From an uncultured Bacteroidales bacterium (lineage in GTDB: Bacteria; Bacteroidota; Bacteroidia; Bacteroidales; UBA932), in NCBI GenBank assembly GCA_944326315.1, contig CALVDP010000011.1, forward strand, positions 1 through 52,762: a DNA stretch of 52,762 nucleotides, read 5' to 3'. The notes below the pieces were generated by a model. It had not been told where the DNA came from. It worked only from the letters and a program-made list of their open reading frames with translations, and searched no databases. Shown piece after piece: positions 34,455 to 42,374 of this stretch. Position 1 is the first letter of the stretch. Each line of letters begins with the position of its first letter. The position numbers and the translations under genes are program-made.

Positions 34455-34590
34455 GTTGCGCCTAGGTAATGCAAATCAAACAAGTTTGTTTGCATTACTC
34501 TCGGCTTCTTCGATATTTGGCTTCGCCACATATCCTGTTGCGCCTCGGTAATGCAAATTGAACAAGTTCATTTGCATTACTCTCGGCTTC
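34455..34590 (+). repeat. Family A modular stem-loop array, internal copy
   Basis: Order: linker GTTGCGCCTAGG; a 33-base stem-loop GTAATGCAAA...TTTGCATTAC (34466-34498); TCTCGGCTTCTTC; a 23-base stem-loop GATATTTGGC-TTC-GCCACATATC (34512-34534); linker CTGTTGCGCCTCGG; a second 33-base stem-loop with 11-base arms GTAATGCAAAT/ATTTGCATTAC (34548-34580); then TCTCGGCTTC. The same linkers and the GATATTTGGC stem recur at 52615-52762, where GGAAG replaces the 33-base stem. The element lies between fabH and aroB. Confidence 0.9.
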
Positions 34591-34602
34591 TGAGTATATT
34601 TG
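34571..34602 (+). promoter_or_regulatory. aroB promoter with its -33 box inside a family A stem
   Basis: TTTG (34571-34574), 20 bases, then TATATTTG (34595-34602). The TTTG is part of the right arm of the stem-loop at 34548-34580. The expected start near 34609 leaves about 80 bases before the aroB ATG. Confidence 0.6.
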
Positions 34603-34690
34603 TCCTATATCAATTCATGCGGAGTGGCGCGGCGGGGCTTGTCTTGTGAGCGGTCGCGGCGCATGTCTGCGGATTTCATTGAGAAGAGAG

Positions 34691-35803
34691 ATGGAAGATA
34701 TTTTCATTACGGAAGGTGACAGGGTGCTTGGTCGGATTGTCTTCGGGCATGGCCTGGAAGGGGTGGTTCCTGCCCTGGAGGCGTGTGCAGGTACTGGTGC
34801 CCCGCTTCATGTATATATGGTATGTGACAGTCATGTGGCAGGATATGCAGACCTTGTGGAGTCGCATGCCGCACTTCATGACAGGGTGGAGATATGCGGA
34901 AAGTATATGCTTGAGGCTACGGAAGAGAACAAGGTCATGGATACTGTCCTTTCCATTACCGGCCGGATGCTTGCCGACGGTGCGGACAGGAATGCGCTTG
35001 TCCTTGCGATAGGCGGTGGCATCACTACGGACATGGCAGGTTTTGCCGCATCGATATACAAGCGGGGAGTCAGGTTCGCCTATCTCCCTACCACGCTCCT
35101 TTCCCAGGTGGATGCAGCCATAGGTGGCAAGACTGGAGTCAACTACGATTCATACAAGAACATGCTAGGTGTCATACGGCAACCCGAGTTTACATATATC
35201 TGTCCCGAGGTGCTCGAAACGCTACCTTTGCGGGATTTTCTGTCGGGCGCTTCCGAGATGGTGAAGACATTTCTCATTGAAGACGGAGGCTGGTATGCGA
35301 AGTCATTGGCTTTCCTGTCAGGCCTAGACACGGCGGAAGACAAACGCCGTTATCTTCGTGACAACACCAGGACACTGCTTGTATTGATTCATGCCGCGGC
35401 TTCTGTGAAGGCTGGAGTCGTGTCAAGGGACCAGTTCGAGACCGGCGAGAGGCGGAAACTCAATCTCGGACATACGTTTGCCCATGCCATAGAGAAAAAT
35501 GCGAGGAAGAACGGTGACGATATCACACATGGGGAAGCTGTGGCCATGGGGATTGTCATGGCTGCCATACTTTCAGAGAGGACCGGCCTTGCATGTCGGG
35601 GCTTCGCTTCCGCTTTGGCAGCGGAAATGAAGGCGGCCGGGCTTCCTGTGGAATGCCCGTATCCGGCAGGGAGCCTGGCTGAAGCCATGTCCAAGGACAA
35701 GAAGGCGGAAGACGGCATCGTCCATTTCGTGCTTCTTTCGAGGCCGGGTGATGTCAGGATAGCGGATATGACGGCTTCCCAAGCTGCGGGATTCCTGTCC
35801 TGA
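34691..35803 (+). CDS. aroB: 3-dehydroquinate synthase
   Basis: A 370-residue cytoplasmic enzyme, second step of the shikimate pathway: DAHP to 3-dehydroquinate, using NAD+ and a divalent metal. The signature segment 'GGGITTDMAGFAASIYKRG', then 'RFAYLPTTLLSQVDAAIGGK' and 'TGVNYDSYKNMLG', covers the NAD and substrate sites. 'GASEMVKTFLI' and the metal-binding 'LNLGHTFAHAIE' and 'HGEAVAMG' follow. ATG 34691 has purine-rich GAGAAGAGAG immediately upstream and matches the family N terminus; the frame upstream to 34646 is not conserved in style. It is the first gene of aroB-aroDA-aroC. Confidence 0.95.
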   Translation: MEDIFITEGDRVLGRIVFGHGLEGVVPALEACAGTGAPLHVYMVCDSHVAGYADLVESHAALHDRVEICGKYMLEATEENKVMDTVLSITGRMLADGADRNALVLAIGGGITTDMAGFAASIYKRGVRFAYLPTTLLSQVDAAIGGKTGVNYDSYKNMLGVIRQPEFTYICPEVLETLPLRDFLSGASEMVKTFLIEDGGWYAKSLAFLSGLDTAEDKRRYLRDNTRTLLVLIHAAASVKAGVVSRDQFETGERRKLNLGHTFAHAIEKNARKNGDDITHGEAVAMGIVMAAILSERTGLACRGFASALAAEMKAAGLPVECPYPAGSLAEAMSKDKKAEDGIVHFVLLSRPGDVRIADMTASQAAGFLS

Positions 35804-35869
35804 CGTCGGATACGGGGACTGCATTTCCCTACAGGGCAGTCATGATTACAAAACAACAGACGCATTATT

Positions 35870-37867
35870 ATGATTTGTACGGTAATACAGAATAAGACGG
35901 CCGCAGAGATCGAAGAGATACTGAGGCATGAAGAGATGGCTGAAATCAGGCTTGACAGATGTAGTCTTTCAGATGATGAGATAGATGCATGTTTCGAGTC
36001 AGATGTGCCGCTTGTGGCGACTTGCCGTGTTTCCGAGGTGATGTCGTCCGACCCTTCACTTACCGAGATCCGGGCTGCAAGTCTGTGTGAAGAAAGGCTT
36101 TGCAGGGCGATAAAGGCCGGAGCAAGGTATGTCGATGTGGAGATTGAAGCTCCGAAATATATGTCCAAGCGGGTCAGGTCATGTGCTCAGGAATACGGTA
36201 CGGTCTTCATCAAGTCGTACCATGACTTCTCGGGAACGGATTCTCTTGAGGCTCTCAAGGCTCTGGTGGAAAAATGCCGGCATATCGGTGCCGATATTGT
36301 CAAGATAGTGACTACGGCCCGTACCGCCGACGAGGCTTCCAGGGTGCTGTCCCTCTATGATGAGTTTCCTCCGGAGGAGCTTATCGCTTTCTGCATGGGA
36401 GAGGCGGGACGGGAATCCCGGATGGAATGTCTTGCCAAGGGAGCCCCTTATACATACGCTGCCCTGACGGAGGAGGATGCCGCGGCTCCAGGACAATGGG
36501 CATCCGGACAGATGCGTTCTGCGTTGTACGGCGGACGCTTCTTCCCTGATGCCGAAGTCACTATTCCGTCATCCAAAAGCTTCGCCCAGAGAGCCATAAT
36601 GGCTGCAGCCCTTGCTGACGGTGTTTCTCATCTGAGAGGATATTCTTCGTGCGGTGACAATGAGGCAGCCGTTTCTGCAGCCAGAGCCCTGGGTGCGGAG
36701 GTGGACGTCCGGGGAGATGCCGTTGATGTCAGGGGTATTGCTGCAAGTCCGGAATGTCTGGACATGGCTTCTCTTCATACCGGGGAATCCGGGCTTCTTA
36801 CAAGGCTTATGATACCTCTGCTTTCCATGTTGTCCAGGTCTCCGGTCCGGATGACTGGAGAGAAGACTCTTCTTTCAAGGCCGTTGAAAGGTGCGGAAGA
36901 GATGATGTCTGCTTTCGGTGTACGTATGGAAAGCGAGGCGGAGGACTGCAGGATACCTCTCACTGTGACAGGTCCGCTGAGGCCCGGACATGTGGAAATA
37001 TCTGGAAAATACGGTTCGCAGCTTATTTCCGGCCTGCTTATGGCTTTGCCTCTTGCGGAAAAATATTCAAGGGTCACCGTGAAGGATCCCAAAAGTATTC
37101 CGTACATGTTCATTACCTTGGATGTAATGAAGAAATTCGGACTGAAGATCGGCAGCGAGATGATGGGGGGACATGACTTCATGGAATCCGATGGTGACTG
37201 GTCTTTATGTAATGAAATGGTTTTCAAGATAAAGGGCGGACAGAGGTATAAGGCTGCGGATTTCATGATTGAAGGCGACTGGAGTTCTGCCGCAAACTTT
37301 CTCGTAGCCGGTGCAATCTTCGGGAAGGTCGTGGTGGATGGACTCGACACGTCATCCCTGCAGGCAGACCTTACCATAATGGACATATTGATGGAAGCGG
37401 GGGCAAGCCTTTCACAGACAGGGGACAATCTTGGTTCCCTGACAGTGCAGCGTGCTCCACTCAAGTCCTTTACGGTCGATGCTTCGAATTGCCCCGATCT
37501 TTTTCCTATAATATCGGTGCTCGCCGCTTTCTGCCAGGGTACAAGCCGTATTGCCGGTGTCGGCAGGCTGGCCCACAAGGAAAGCGACAGAGGTGCAGCC
37601 ATACTTGAAATGCTTCACAAGATGGGAGTCGACGCACGTACGGAGGGTGATGAGATGGTGATTGCCGGACATTCTCTGTCATCCCGTCTGCTTAACGGTA
37701 ATCTGCTCAGGGGCGGAAGCTATACTTCAAGCCATGACCACAGAATGGTGATGGCTCTGAAAGTCGCGGAACTCGGGGCGGATAGTCCTGTGGAGATAGA
37801 TGACATGGACTGCGTGTCCAAGTCTTTCCCGGCTTTTTTTGAACTGTTTTCAAAATTGATATCATAA
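35870..37867 (+). CDS. aroDA: Bifunctional 3-dehydroquinate dehydratase / EPSP synthase (AroD-AroA fusion)
   Basis: A 665-residue protein catalysing two non-consecutive shikimate steps. Residues 1-~220 are a type I dehydroquinase with catalytic H118 ('IKSYHDFSGT') and Schiff-base lysine K145 ('ADIVKIVTTA'). Residues ~225-665 are a full EPSP synthase: 'VTIPSSKSFAQRAIMAAALA', 'TGESGLLTRLMIPLLS', 'KYGSQLISGLLMALPL', 'EGDWSSAANFLVAG', 'LAHKESDRGAAI', 'SSHDHRMVMALKVAEL'. All catalytic elements appear intact in both halves. The two domains are joined without a visible linker ('GQMRSALYGGRFFPDAEV'). The intervening enzyme shikimate dehydrogenase (AroE) and shikimate kinase are not in the window. The stop overlaps the aroC start by one base (TAATG), so the two are coupled. 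Confidence 0.93.
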   Translation: MICTVIQNKTAAEIEEILRHEEMAEIRLDRCSLSDDEIDACFESDVPLVATCRVSEVMSSDPSLTEIRAASLCEERLCRAIKAGARYVDVEIEAPKYMSKRVRSCAQEYGTVFIKSYHDFSGTDSLEALKALVEKCRHIGADIVKIVTTARTADEASRVLSLYDEFPPEELIAFCMGEAGRESRMECLAKGAPYTYAALTEEDAAAPGQWASGQMRSALYGGRFFPDAEVTIPSSKSFAQRAIMAAALADGVSHLRGYSSCGDNEAAVSAARALGAEVDVRGDAVDVRGIAASPECLDMASLHTGESGLLTRLMIPLLSMLSRSPVRMTGEKTLLSRPLKGAEEMMSAFGVRMESEAEDCRIPLTVTGPLRPGHVEISGKYGSQLISGLLMALPLAEKYSRVTVKDPKSIPYMFITLDVMKKFGLKIGSEMMGGHDFMESDGDWSLCNEMVFKIKGGQRYKAADFMIEGDWSSAANFLVAGAIFGKVVVDGLDTSSLQADLTIMDILMEAGASLSQTGDNLGSLTVQRAPLKSFTVDASNCPDLFPIISVLAAFCQGTSRIAGVGRLAHKESDRGAAILEMLHKMGVDARTEGDEMVIAGHSLSSRLLNGNLLRGGSYTSSHDHRMVMALKVAELGADSPVEIDDMDCVSKSFPAFFELFSKLIS

Positions 37868-38844
37868 TGGATACATTCGGCCAGAAATTCAAGGTGTCAC
37901 TGTTCGGAGAATCTCACGGACGTGGAATAGGAGCAGTCATTGACGGCATTCCTGCCGGTATACCATTGTCCGAGCAGGATTTTACGGAAGACATTTCAAG
38001 GCGAAAGAGCGGCGCGAAGGGCACGACTCCGAGGATTGAGGATGACAAGCCTGAAATCCTGAGCGGCGTATTCGGCGGCAAGACTACCGGCGCACCGCTT
38101 GCCGTAATATTCCGGAACAACAATACGAGGTCTTCGGACTATGAGATATTCAAGGAAAAACCGAGGCCGGGTCATGCTGATTTCGCGGCAGGAGTGAAAT
38201 GGAACAATTTCAATGACCCGAGAGGGGGAGGACATTTTTCGGGGCGCCTTACCCTTCCTGTCGTAGCTGCCGGGGTCATTGCCAAGAAGGTCCTGGAGGA
38301 CGTATGCATCAATGCACGCCTTGTGGAAGTCGGTGGTGTGTCCGGCGGGGAGGAAAAATGGAGGGAAGCCCTCGACCAGGCGATCAGGGACGGGGATTCA
38401 TTGGGAGGAATTGTGGAGTGTTCCATCGAAGGTGTACCTGCAGGGACAGGGGAGCCGTTTTTCGATTCTGTAGAGTCCATGATTTCCCATGCTGTATTCT
38501 CTATACCCGGTGTGCGCGGTATAGAGTTCGGTGACGGATTCCATGCGGCAGGCATGAAGGGGTCAGAGCATAATGACCCTATTGTATCCGAGACCGGGCA
38601 TTGTCTCAAGAACGGGGCCGGCGGCGTGAACGGAGGTCTTGCCAACGGCAATCCTATTGTCTTCAGGGTGGCGTTCAAGCCGACTTCAAGCATAAGGAAG
38701 ACTCAGACAACTTACGATTTTACAACAGGTAAAATGGAAGAACTTGCGATTCCCGGACGGCATGACGTATGTTTTGCCTTAAGGACTCCTGTGGTGGTGG
38801 AAGCCATGGCGGCAATCGTGCTTGCAGATCTTATGCTCCGTTGA
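37867..38844 (+). CDS. aroC: Chorismate synthase
   Basis: A 325-residue FMN-dependent enzyme, last step of the shikimate pathway (EPSP to chorismate). Family signatures: 'GESHGRGIGAVIDGIPAGI' at the N terminus, 'RPGHADFA', 'DPRGGGHFSGRLT', 'SEHNDPIV', 'GVNGGLANGNPIVFRVAFK', 'PTSSIRKTQ', and 'GRHDVCFALRTPVVVEAMAA' at the end. It is slightly shorter than common homologues (about 350-360), mainly at the C terminus, but all FMN and substrate motifs are present. ATG overlaps the aroDA stop by one base. It is convergent with the GNAT-like gene, 22 bases away. Confidence 0.96.
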   Translation: MDTFGQKFKVSLFGESHGRGIGAVIDGIPAGIPLSEQDFTEDISRRKSGAKGTTPRIEDDKPEILSGVFGGKTTGAPLAVIFRNNNTRSSDYEIFKEKPRPGHADFAAGVKWNNFNDPRGGGHFSGRLTLPVVAAGVIAKKVLEDVCINARLVEVGGVSGGEEKWREALDQAIRDGDSLGGIVECSIEGVPAGTGEPFFDSVESMISHAVFSIPGVRGIEFGDGFHAAGMKGSEHNDPIVSETGHCLKNGAGGVNGGLANGNPIVFRVAFKPTSSIRKTQTTYDFTTGKMEELAIPGRHDVCFALRTPVVVEAMAAIVLADLMLR

Positions 38845-38866
38845 GAGCTTCAGACAGTGCCGGTTT

Positions 38867-39769
38867 TCAGACAGTGTATCCGGTGAGTCTGAGTCTGTAT
38901 TTCAGACTGCCGTCATTCATGTACCACAGACATGCTGGCGTACGTTCCTGCGTTTCTGTAGGGCTGGACCGCCGTGACAGGTAAGGTGTCCTGTTCCACC
39001 GGTCAGGGTTGACGGCGAAAAGTACAGGCTCCTTGAAGCCGTCCTCCATGAAGCCGAGTCTCCTGTATACGCCGCCGTCAGACCATTCCAGATCAGCGTA
39101 GCTCATTATGTCATCTGGCCTGACTTCCTTTATGAACGCAGACAGGAGCCTGCCCATGCCTCCCGGCACTCTGGTGCCTTCGGCGGAAGCATATCTTACC
39201 CATTCGTAGGATCTGATTTCCTTGCCGCCCTTTACCCATTTCCGTGCATTGGAGAATGTCGCGGCTGCCGCCATCTCTCCGTTGCTGTCAATCAGACCGT
39301 AGCAATATCTGCATGCTGCCGGGCCGTAATTGTGGTTCTCTGCAAGAAAGTCACTGGCGGTGGCCTTGTCTATCCTGACGGCTTTGCATTTTCTGGCGAA
39401 GACGCTTCTGAATTCGCCCAGATGCGAAAGCAGCCTGGCCTTGTAAAGCCTTTCCTGACTTCGCCACCTGTCTTCAGCTATGGTCACGATTCCCGGAATG
39501 CATTTCTCCGTGTCTCCAATACCCTGGCCGGCGGACATGATGGATTTCCCGAGCGCTTCCCTGGCACTGCACCTTATGTGCTGTTCCCGTATCGCTTCTT
39601 CCGGGGTCACGGCCTGTATGGCAGCAGGAAGAATATAAAGCTCTCTTCTGCAGCCTCTGTTGTACGATACGGCTCTCAGGAAGCATGTCCCCGACATGGG
39701 GACATCTTCGCATGAGATGCCGTGACTGGTCACGAAGTCTTTTATTTCCAATCGGAAATCACCTGTCAT
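38867..39769 (-). CDS. GNAT-like protein of the phage/Mom-type group, function unknown
   Basis: A 300-residue protein. Residues ~1-115 are not recognised; they contain 'FLRAVSYNRGCRRELYILPA' and 'RWRSQERLYKARLLS'. Residues ~130-250 look like a GNAT-fold domain of the kind often found in phage and homing-type genes: 'ASDFLAENHNYGPAACRYCY', 'MAAAATFSNARKW', 'YEWVRYASAEGTRVPGG', 'IMSYADLEWSDGGVYRRLGF'. Some relatives are annotated as N-acetyltransferases or DNA-modification (Mom-like) proteins, but no substrate can be assigned. It diverges from umuDC with a T-rich spacer between (39770-39915), where I see no consensus promoter. Confidence 0.6.
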   Translation of the reverse strand: MTGDFRLEIKDFVTSHGISCEDVPMSGTCFLRAVSYNRGCRRELYILPAAIQAVTPEEAIREQHIRCSAREALGKSIMSAGQGIGDTEKCIPGIVTIAEDRWRSQERLYKARLLSHLGEFRSVFARKCKAVRIDKATASDFLAENHNYGPAACRYCYGLIDSNGEMAAAATFSNARKWVKGGKEIRSYEWVRYASAEGTRVPGGMGRLLSAFIKEVRPDDIMSYADLEWSDGGVYRRLGFMEDGFKEPVLFAVNPDRWNRTPYLSRRSSPTETQERTPACLWYMNDGSLKYRLRLTGYTV

Positions 39770-39915
39770 AATAGTATGCTATCGTCTCATGTCATTTGTC
39801 ACCGGACCGCAATGATAAGAAACTTTTTCTTTTTTTCGCTCTTTTTTCTTTTTCTGTTGTTTTTTTCTGAATTTTGTCTTGTCGTGCAGAAATAGAATTA
39901 CAGATAGTTCAAGTT

Positions 39916-40365
39916 ATGTCTGAATGGAATAAAGATATTGCTGGAGGCGATGATATTCCCGGACTGCAACATTCGGCCGGGTCCGGCAGTCATGATGGGT
40001 CCCCTTCCAGGGCATATGACTGCATGGAGCCTTGCATTGACCTGAACAAGGAACTTGTCAGGCATCCTGCAGCTACATTTTATGGCCGGGTAGCAGGGGA
40101 TTCAATGGCGGATGCCGGTTTCGGTGACGGTGATATCCTTGTGATTGACAGGTCGCTGGAGCCTGCCGACGGTAAGCTTGCCGTGTGTTTTCTGGACGGG
40201 GAGTTCACATTGAGGCGCCTGTCATCGGAAGAGCCTGGGACAGGAAGGAAAGACGGTCTCTGGCTTGTCCCTGTGAAGTCCGGGCATAAGCCTGTCAAGG
40301 TGGATCAGATGTCTGATTTTTCAGTGTGGGGAATAGTGACATATATCATCAGGAAAGTGTGCTGA
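39916..40365 (+). CDS. umuD: UmuD-like S24 protein with catalytic lysine replaced by arginine
   Basis: A 149-residue partner of UmuC in translesion synthesis. ATG 39916 was chosen; an in-frame TTG at 39874 is too early. 'IDLNKELVRHPAATFYGRVA' and 'GDSMADAGFGDGDILVIDRS' align without gaps to E. coli UmuD, placing the nucleophile at S63. The general-base position 37 residues later (K97 in UmuD) is R100 in 'GEFTLRRL'. The residue pair at the self-cleavage position is D27-G28, rather than Cys/Ala-Gly. Thus the protein keeps the fold and serine but may not self-cleave. It is followed after 31 bases by umuC, presumably one operon. No SOS box was recognised. Confidence 0.85.
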   Translation: MSEWNKDIAGGDDIPGLQHSAGSGSHDGSPSRAYDCMEPCIDLNKELVRHPAATFYGRVAGDSMADAGFGDGDILVIDRSLEPADGKLAVCFLDGEFTLRRLSSEEPGTGRKDGLWLVPVKSGHKPVKVDQMSDFSVWGIVTYIIRKVC

Positions 40366-40396
40366 CAGATTTTCCTGGACAAACCGGCATGTTATA

Positions 40397-41662
40397 ATGT
40401 ATGCACTTGTGGATTGCAACAATTTCTTCGTTTCCTGCGAACGGGTCTTCAGACCCGGGCTCGAAGGCAAGGCTGTCGTTGTCTTGTCGAACAATGACGG
40501 CTGTGTGGTGGCAAGAAGCAACGAGAGCAAGGCCATGGGAATACGGATGGGAACTCCTTATTATCAGATCCGCGGGCTTGTTGAAAAGGGCAGGCTTGAA
40601 GTCTGTTCTTCCAATTTTGAACTTTACAGGGATATGTCGGCAAGGGTAATGTCCATCCTGGCCGATACGGTGCCGAAAATCGAGATTTATTCGATAGATG
40701 AGGCCTACCTTGTGCTTGAGGGGATGCCAGTGCACAATATCAGGCCTGTGTGCGAGTCTGTGGCGGCAAAGACAAGAAAATGGACGGGCATCCCTGTCAG
40801 TATCGGTGTCGCAGGTACCAAGACGCTTGCCAAGATAGCGAGTCATTTTGCCAAAAGATACAGAGGCTACAGGGGTGTATGCATGATCGACAATGAGCAG
40901 AGACGAGTCAAGGCATTGTCGATGACTCCTATAGGCGATGTCTGGGGCATAGGGCGCAGACTTGCACCCAAATTGAATGAGGCAGGTGTCTTTACTGCCC
41001 TTGACTATGCGTCACGTCCGGAAGCTTGGATCCGCGAGAACTATATGCTCCATGGACTGAGGACATGGATGGAGCTTCGCGGGACTGTCTGTGTGGAAGC
41101 CGAGACCGAAGCTGCCAGAAAATCCATCTGCACATCCCGTTCGTTCGCCTCCATGCTGGAGGACAGCGAGGAAATATCCGCTAAAGTGTCTGATTTCGCT
41201 GCACAGTGTGCCAGAAAGCTCAGAGAGGAAGGCACAGCCGCATCCGAGGTCACTGCATTTCTGTATACCAACCGCTTCCGCAATGATCTCGATCAGTATT
41301 TCCCTTCCGCGACTGTCAGACTTGATGCTGCGGCGAACAATACCCAGGAAATAGTCTCGGCTGCATTAAGTGCGTTCCGCACAATCTTCAGACAGGGATA
41401 CAAATATAAGAAGGCGGGCGTCATAGTCAGCAATATCGTGCCTTCGGATGCGATCCAGGCGCCGCTTTTCGGTTTTGATCCGCAACTCCGTGACAAGAAC
41501 GACCGGATTTCCAGGATTATGGATCAGGTGAACGGAAGGGGAGATGCATCCCTGTTATGCCTTGCCTCGCAGAAGAAAGGCCCACATGAAGGCTATGTCA
41601 GACGGGAACATTGTTCACGCAGATATTCCACGTCTTTCGATGAACTTATTGAGATCAGATAG
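40397..41662 (+). CDS. umuC: Y-family DNA polymerase V catalytic subunit
   Basis: A 421-residue error-prone polymerase. The palm motifs carry the metal ligands: 'MYALVDCNNFFVSCERVF' (D6) and 'YSIDEAYLVL' with the catalytic Asp-Glu. 'VVLSNNDGCVVARSNESKAMG' is the finger region, and 'VSIGVAGTKTLAKIASHFAKR' and 'VWGIGRRLAPKLNEAG' (helix-hairpin-helix) follow. The little-finger and UmuC C-terminal domain ('YKKAGVIVSNIVP', 'SLDEL'-like 'SFDELIEIR') complete it. It acts in translesion synthesis with UmuD, whose activation site is atypical here. After its stop, 41663-41840 is TG-rich low-complexity DNA without recognisable genes. Confidence 0.95.
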   Translation: MYALVDCNNFFVSCERVFRPGLEGKAVVVLSNNDGCVVARSNESKAMGIRMGTPYYQIRGLVEKGRLEVCSSNFELYRDMSARVMSILADTVPKIEIYSIDEAYLVLEGMPVHNIRPVCESVAAKTRKWTGIPVSIGVAGTKTLAKIASHFAKRYRGYRGVCMIDNEQRRVKALSMTPIGDVWGIGRRLAPKLNEAGVFTALDYASRPEAWIRENYMLHGLRTWMELRGTVCVEAETEAARKSICTSRSFASMLEDSEEISAKVSDFAAQCARKLREEGTAASEVTAFLYTNRFRNDLDQYFPSATVRLDAAANNTQEIVSAALSAFRTIFRQGYKYKKAGVIVSNIVPSDAIQAPLFGFDPQLRDKNDRISRIMDQVNGRGDASLLCLASQKKGPHEGYVRREHCSRRYSTSFDELIEIR

Positions 41663-41839
41663 ACATGCCGGTTCCCTGACAGTTTCACGATACTGGATTG
41701 CTGATCTGATTTCTGTTTGGATTGTTTTGTTTTGATTTGATTGCTGTTTTGATTTGGATGAATTCTTTTTTTTGTTAAATTCACATGTTCTTGTGCTTTG
41801 TTCAACGGACGCAATCTGCTTAAGAAAAACAATACTGTA

Positions 41840-42225
41840 ATGGAAAGATACTTTATTATCCTGTTGTCTGTCGCGGCGTATACCATGGACTCGCACAATT
41901 GTCGGAGAATTGTCATTAACAAGAACGGCAAGGCCATGGTCAAGAATGAAGGAAATGTGGAAATTGGAGTAGGGCTGCCATATCCTATTTCATACCGGTC
42001 TATAGTCCCTTCGAGGGTAGAATGTACCAACCTTATAGTCCCTGTATGCCTGTCTGCGAGTCACATAGCCTATGGCTCGATAAGGATGGAACCAGTCTTT
42101 ATGGTTCTCGGCCAGGTATCCGGTCTCGCGGCCTGTCTTGCATCTGAAGCAAAATCTGACGTACAGGACAGCGAAGGAGACCAGGTTATTCCTCAAGGGA
42201 AATGGGATAAAGGTACTGAGAAACG
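41840..42225 (+). pseudogene. Remnant of an FAD-dependent oxidoreductase (C-terminal part, frameshifted)
   Basis: The frame reads 'AAYTMDSHNCRRIV', then 'PYPISYRSIVPSRVECTNLI', 'VPVCLSASHIAYGSIRMEPV' and 'FMVLGQVSGLAACLA'. This is the characteristic C-terminal region of the roughly 600-residue FAD-dependent oxidoreductases common in Bacteroidota sugar loci. Everything N-terminal (the FAD-binding Rossmann motif and about 400 residues) is missing. After 'ACLASEA' the expected closing helix continues in another frame ('LTYRTAKETRLFLKGNGIKV'), so a frameshift lies near 42145-42160. The fragment is therefore doubly broken. It probably marks a former neighbour of the mutarotase gene that was deleted. 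Confidence 0.75.
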
Positions 42226-42374
42226 ACAGTACCTGTCAGGAAATATCTTACAGGGGGTATGTATGCAGAGTCACACACTCCGGCAACAGAACCCTCAATC
42301 AGCATCTCAAGAAACGGGAAAATCATCAGAAGCATAACCCTGCCCGAACCGGCATACAAACAACAGAACAAGAT

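Noticed and set aside
38849..38880. Two copies of TTCAGACAGTG after aroC
   Set aside because: Only two 11-base copies in a short convergent spacer; no stem and no T-tract.
41690..41780. TG-rich low-complexity stretch after umuC
   Set aside because: No regular unit length, no palindrome and no CRISPR-like spacing; treated as simple low-complexity spacer.
42138..42374. N-terminal extension of the mutarotase from ATG 42138
   Set aside because: It reads through the frameshifted tail of the FAD-oxidoreductase remnant and precedes a clear signal peptide at 42375.
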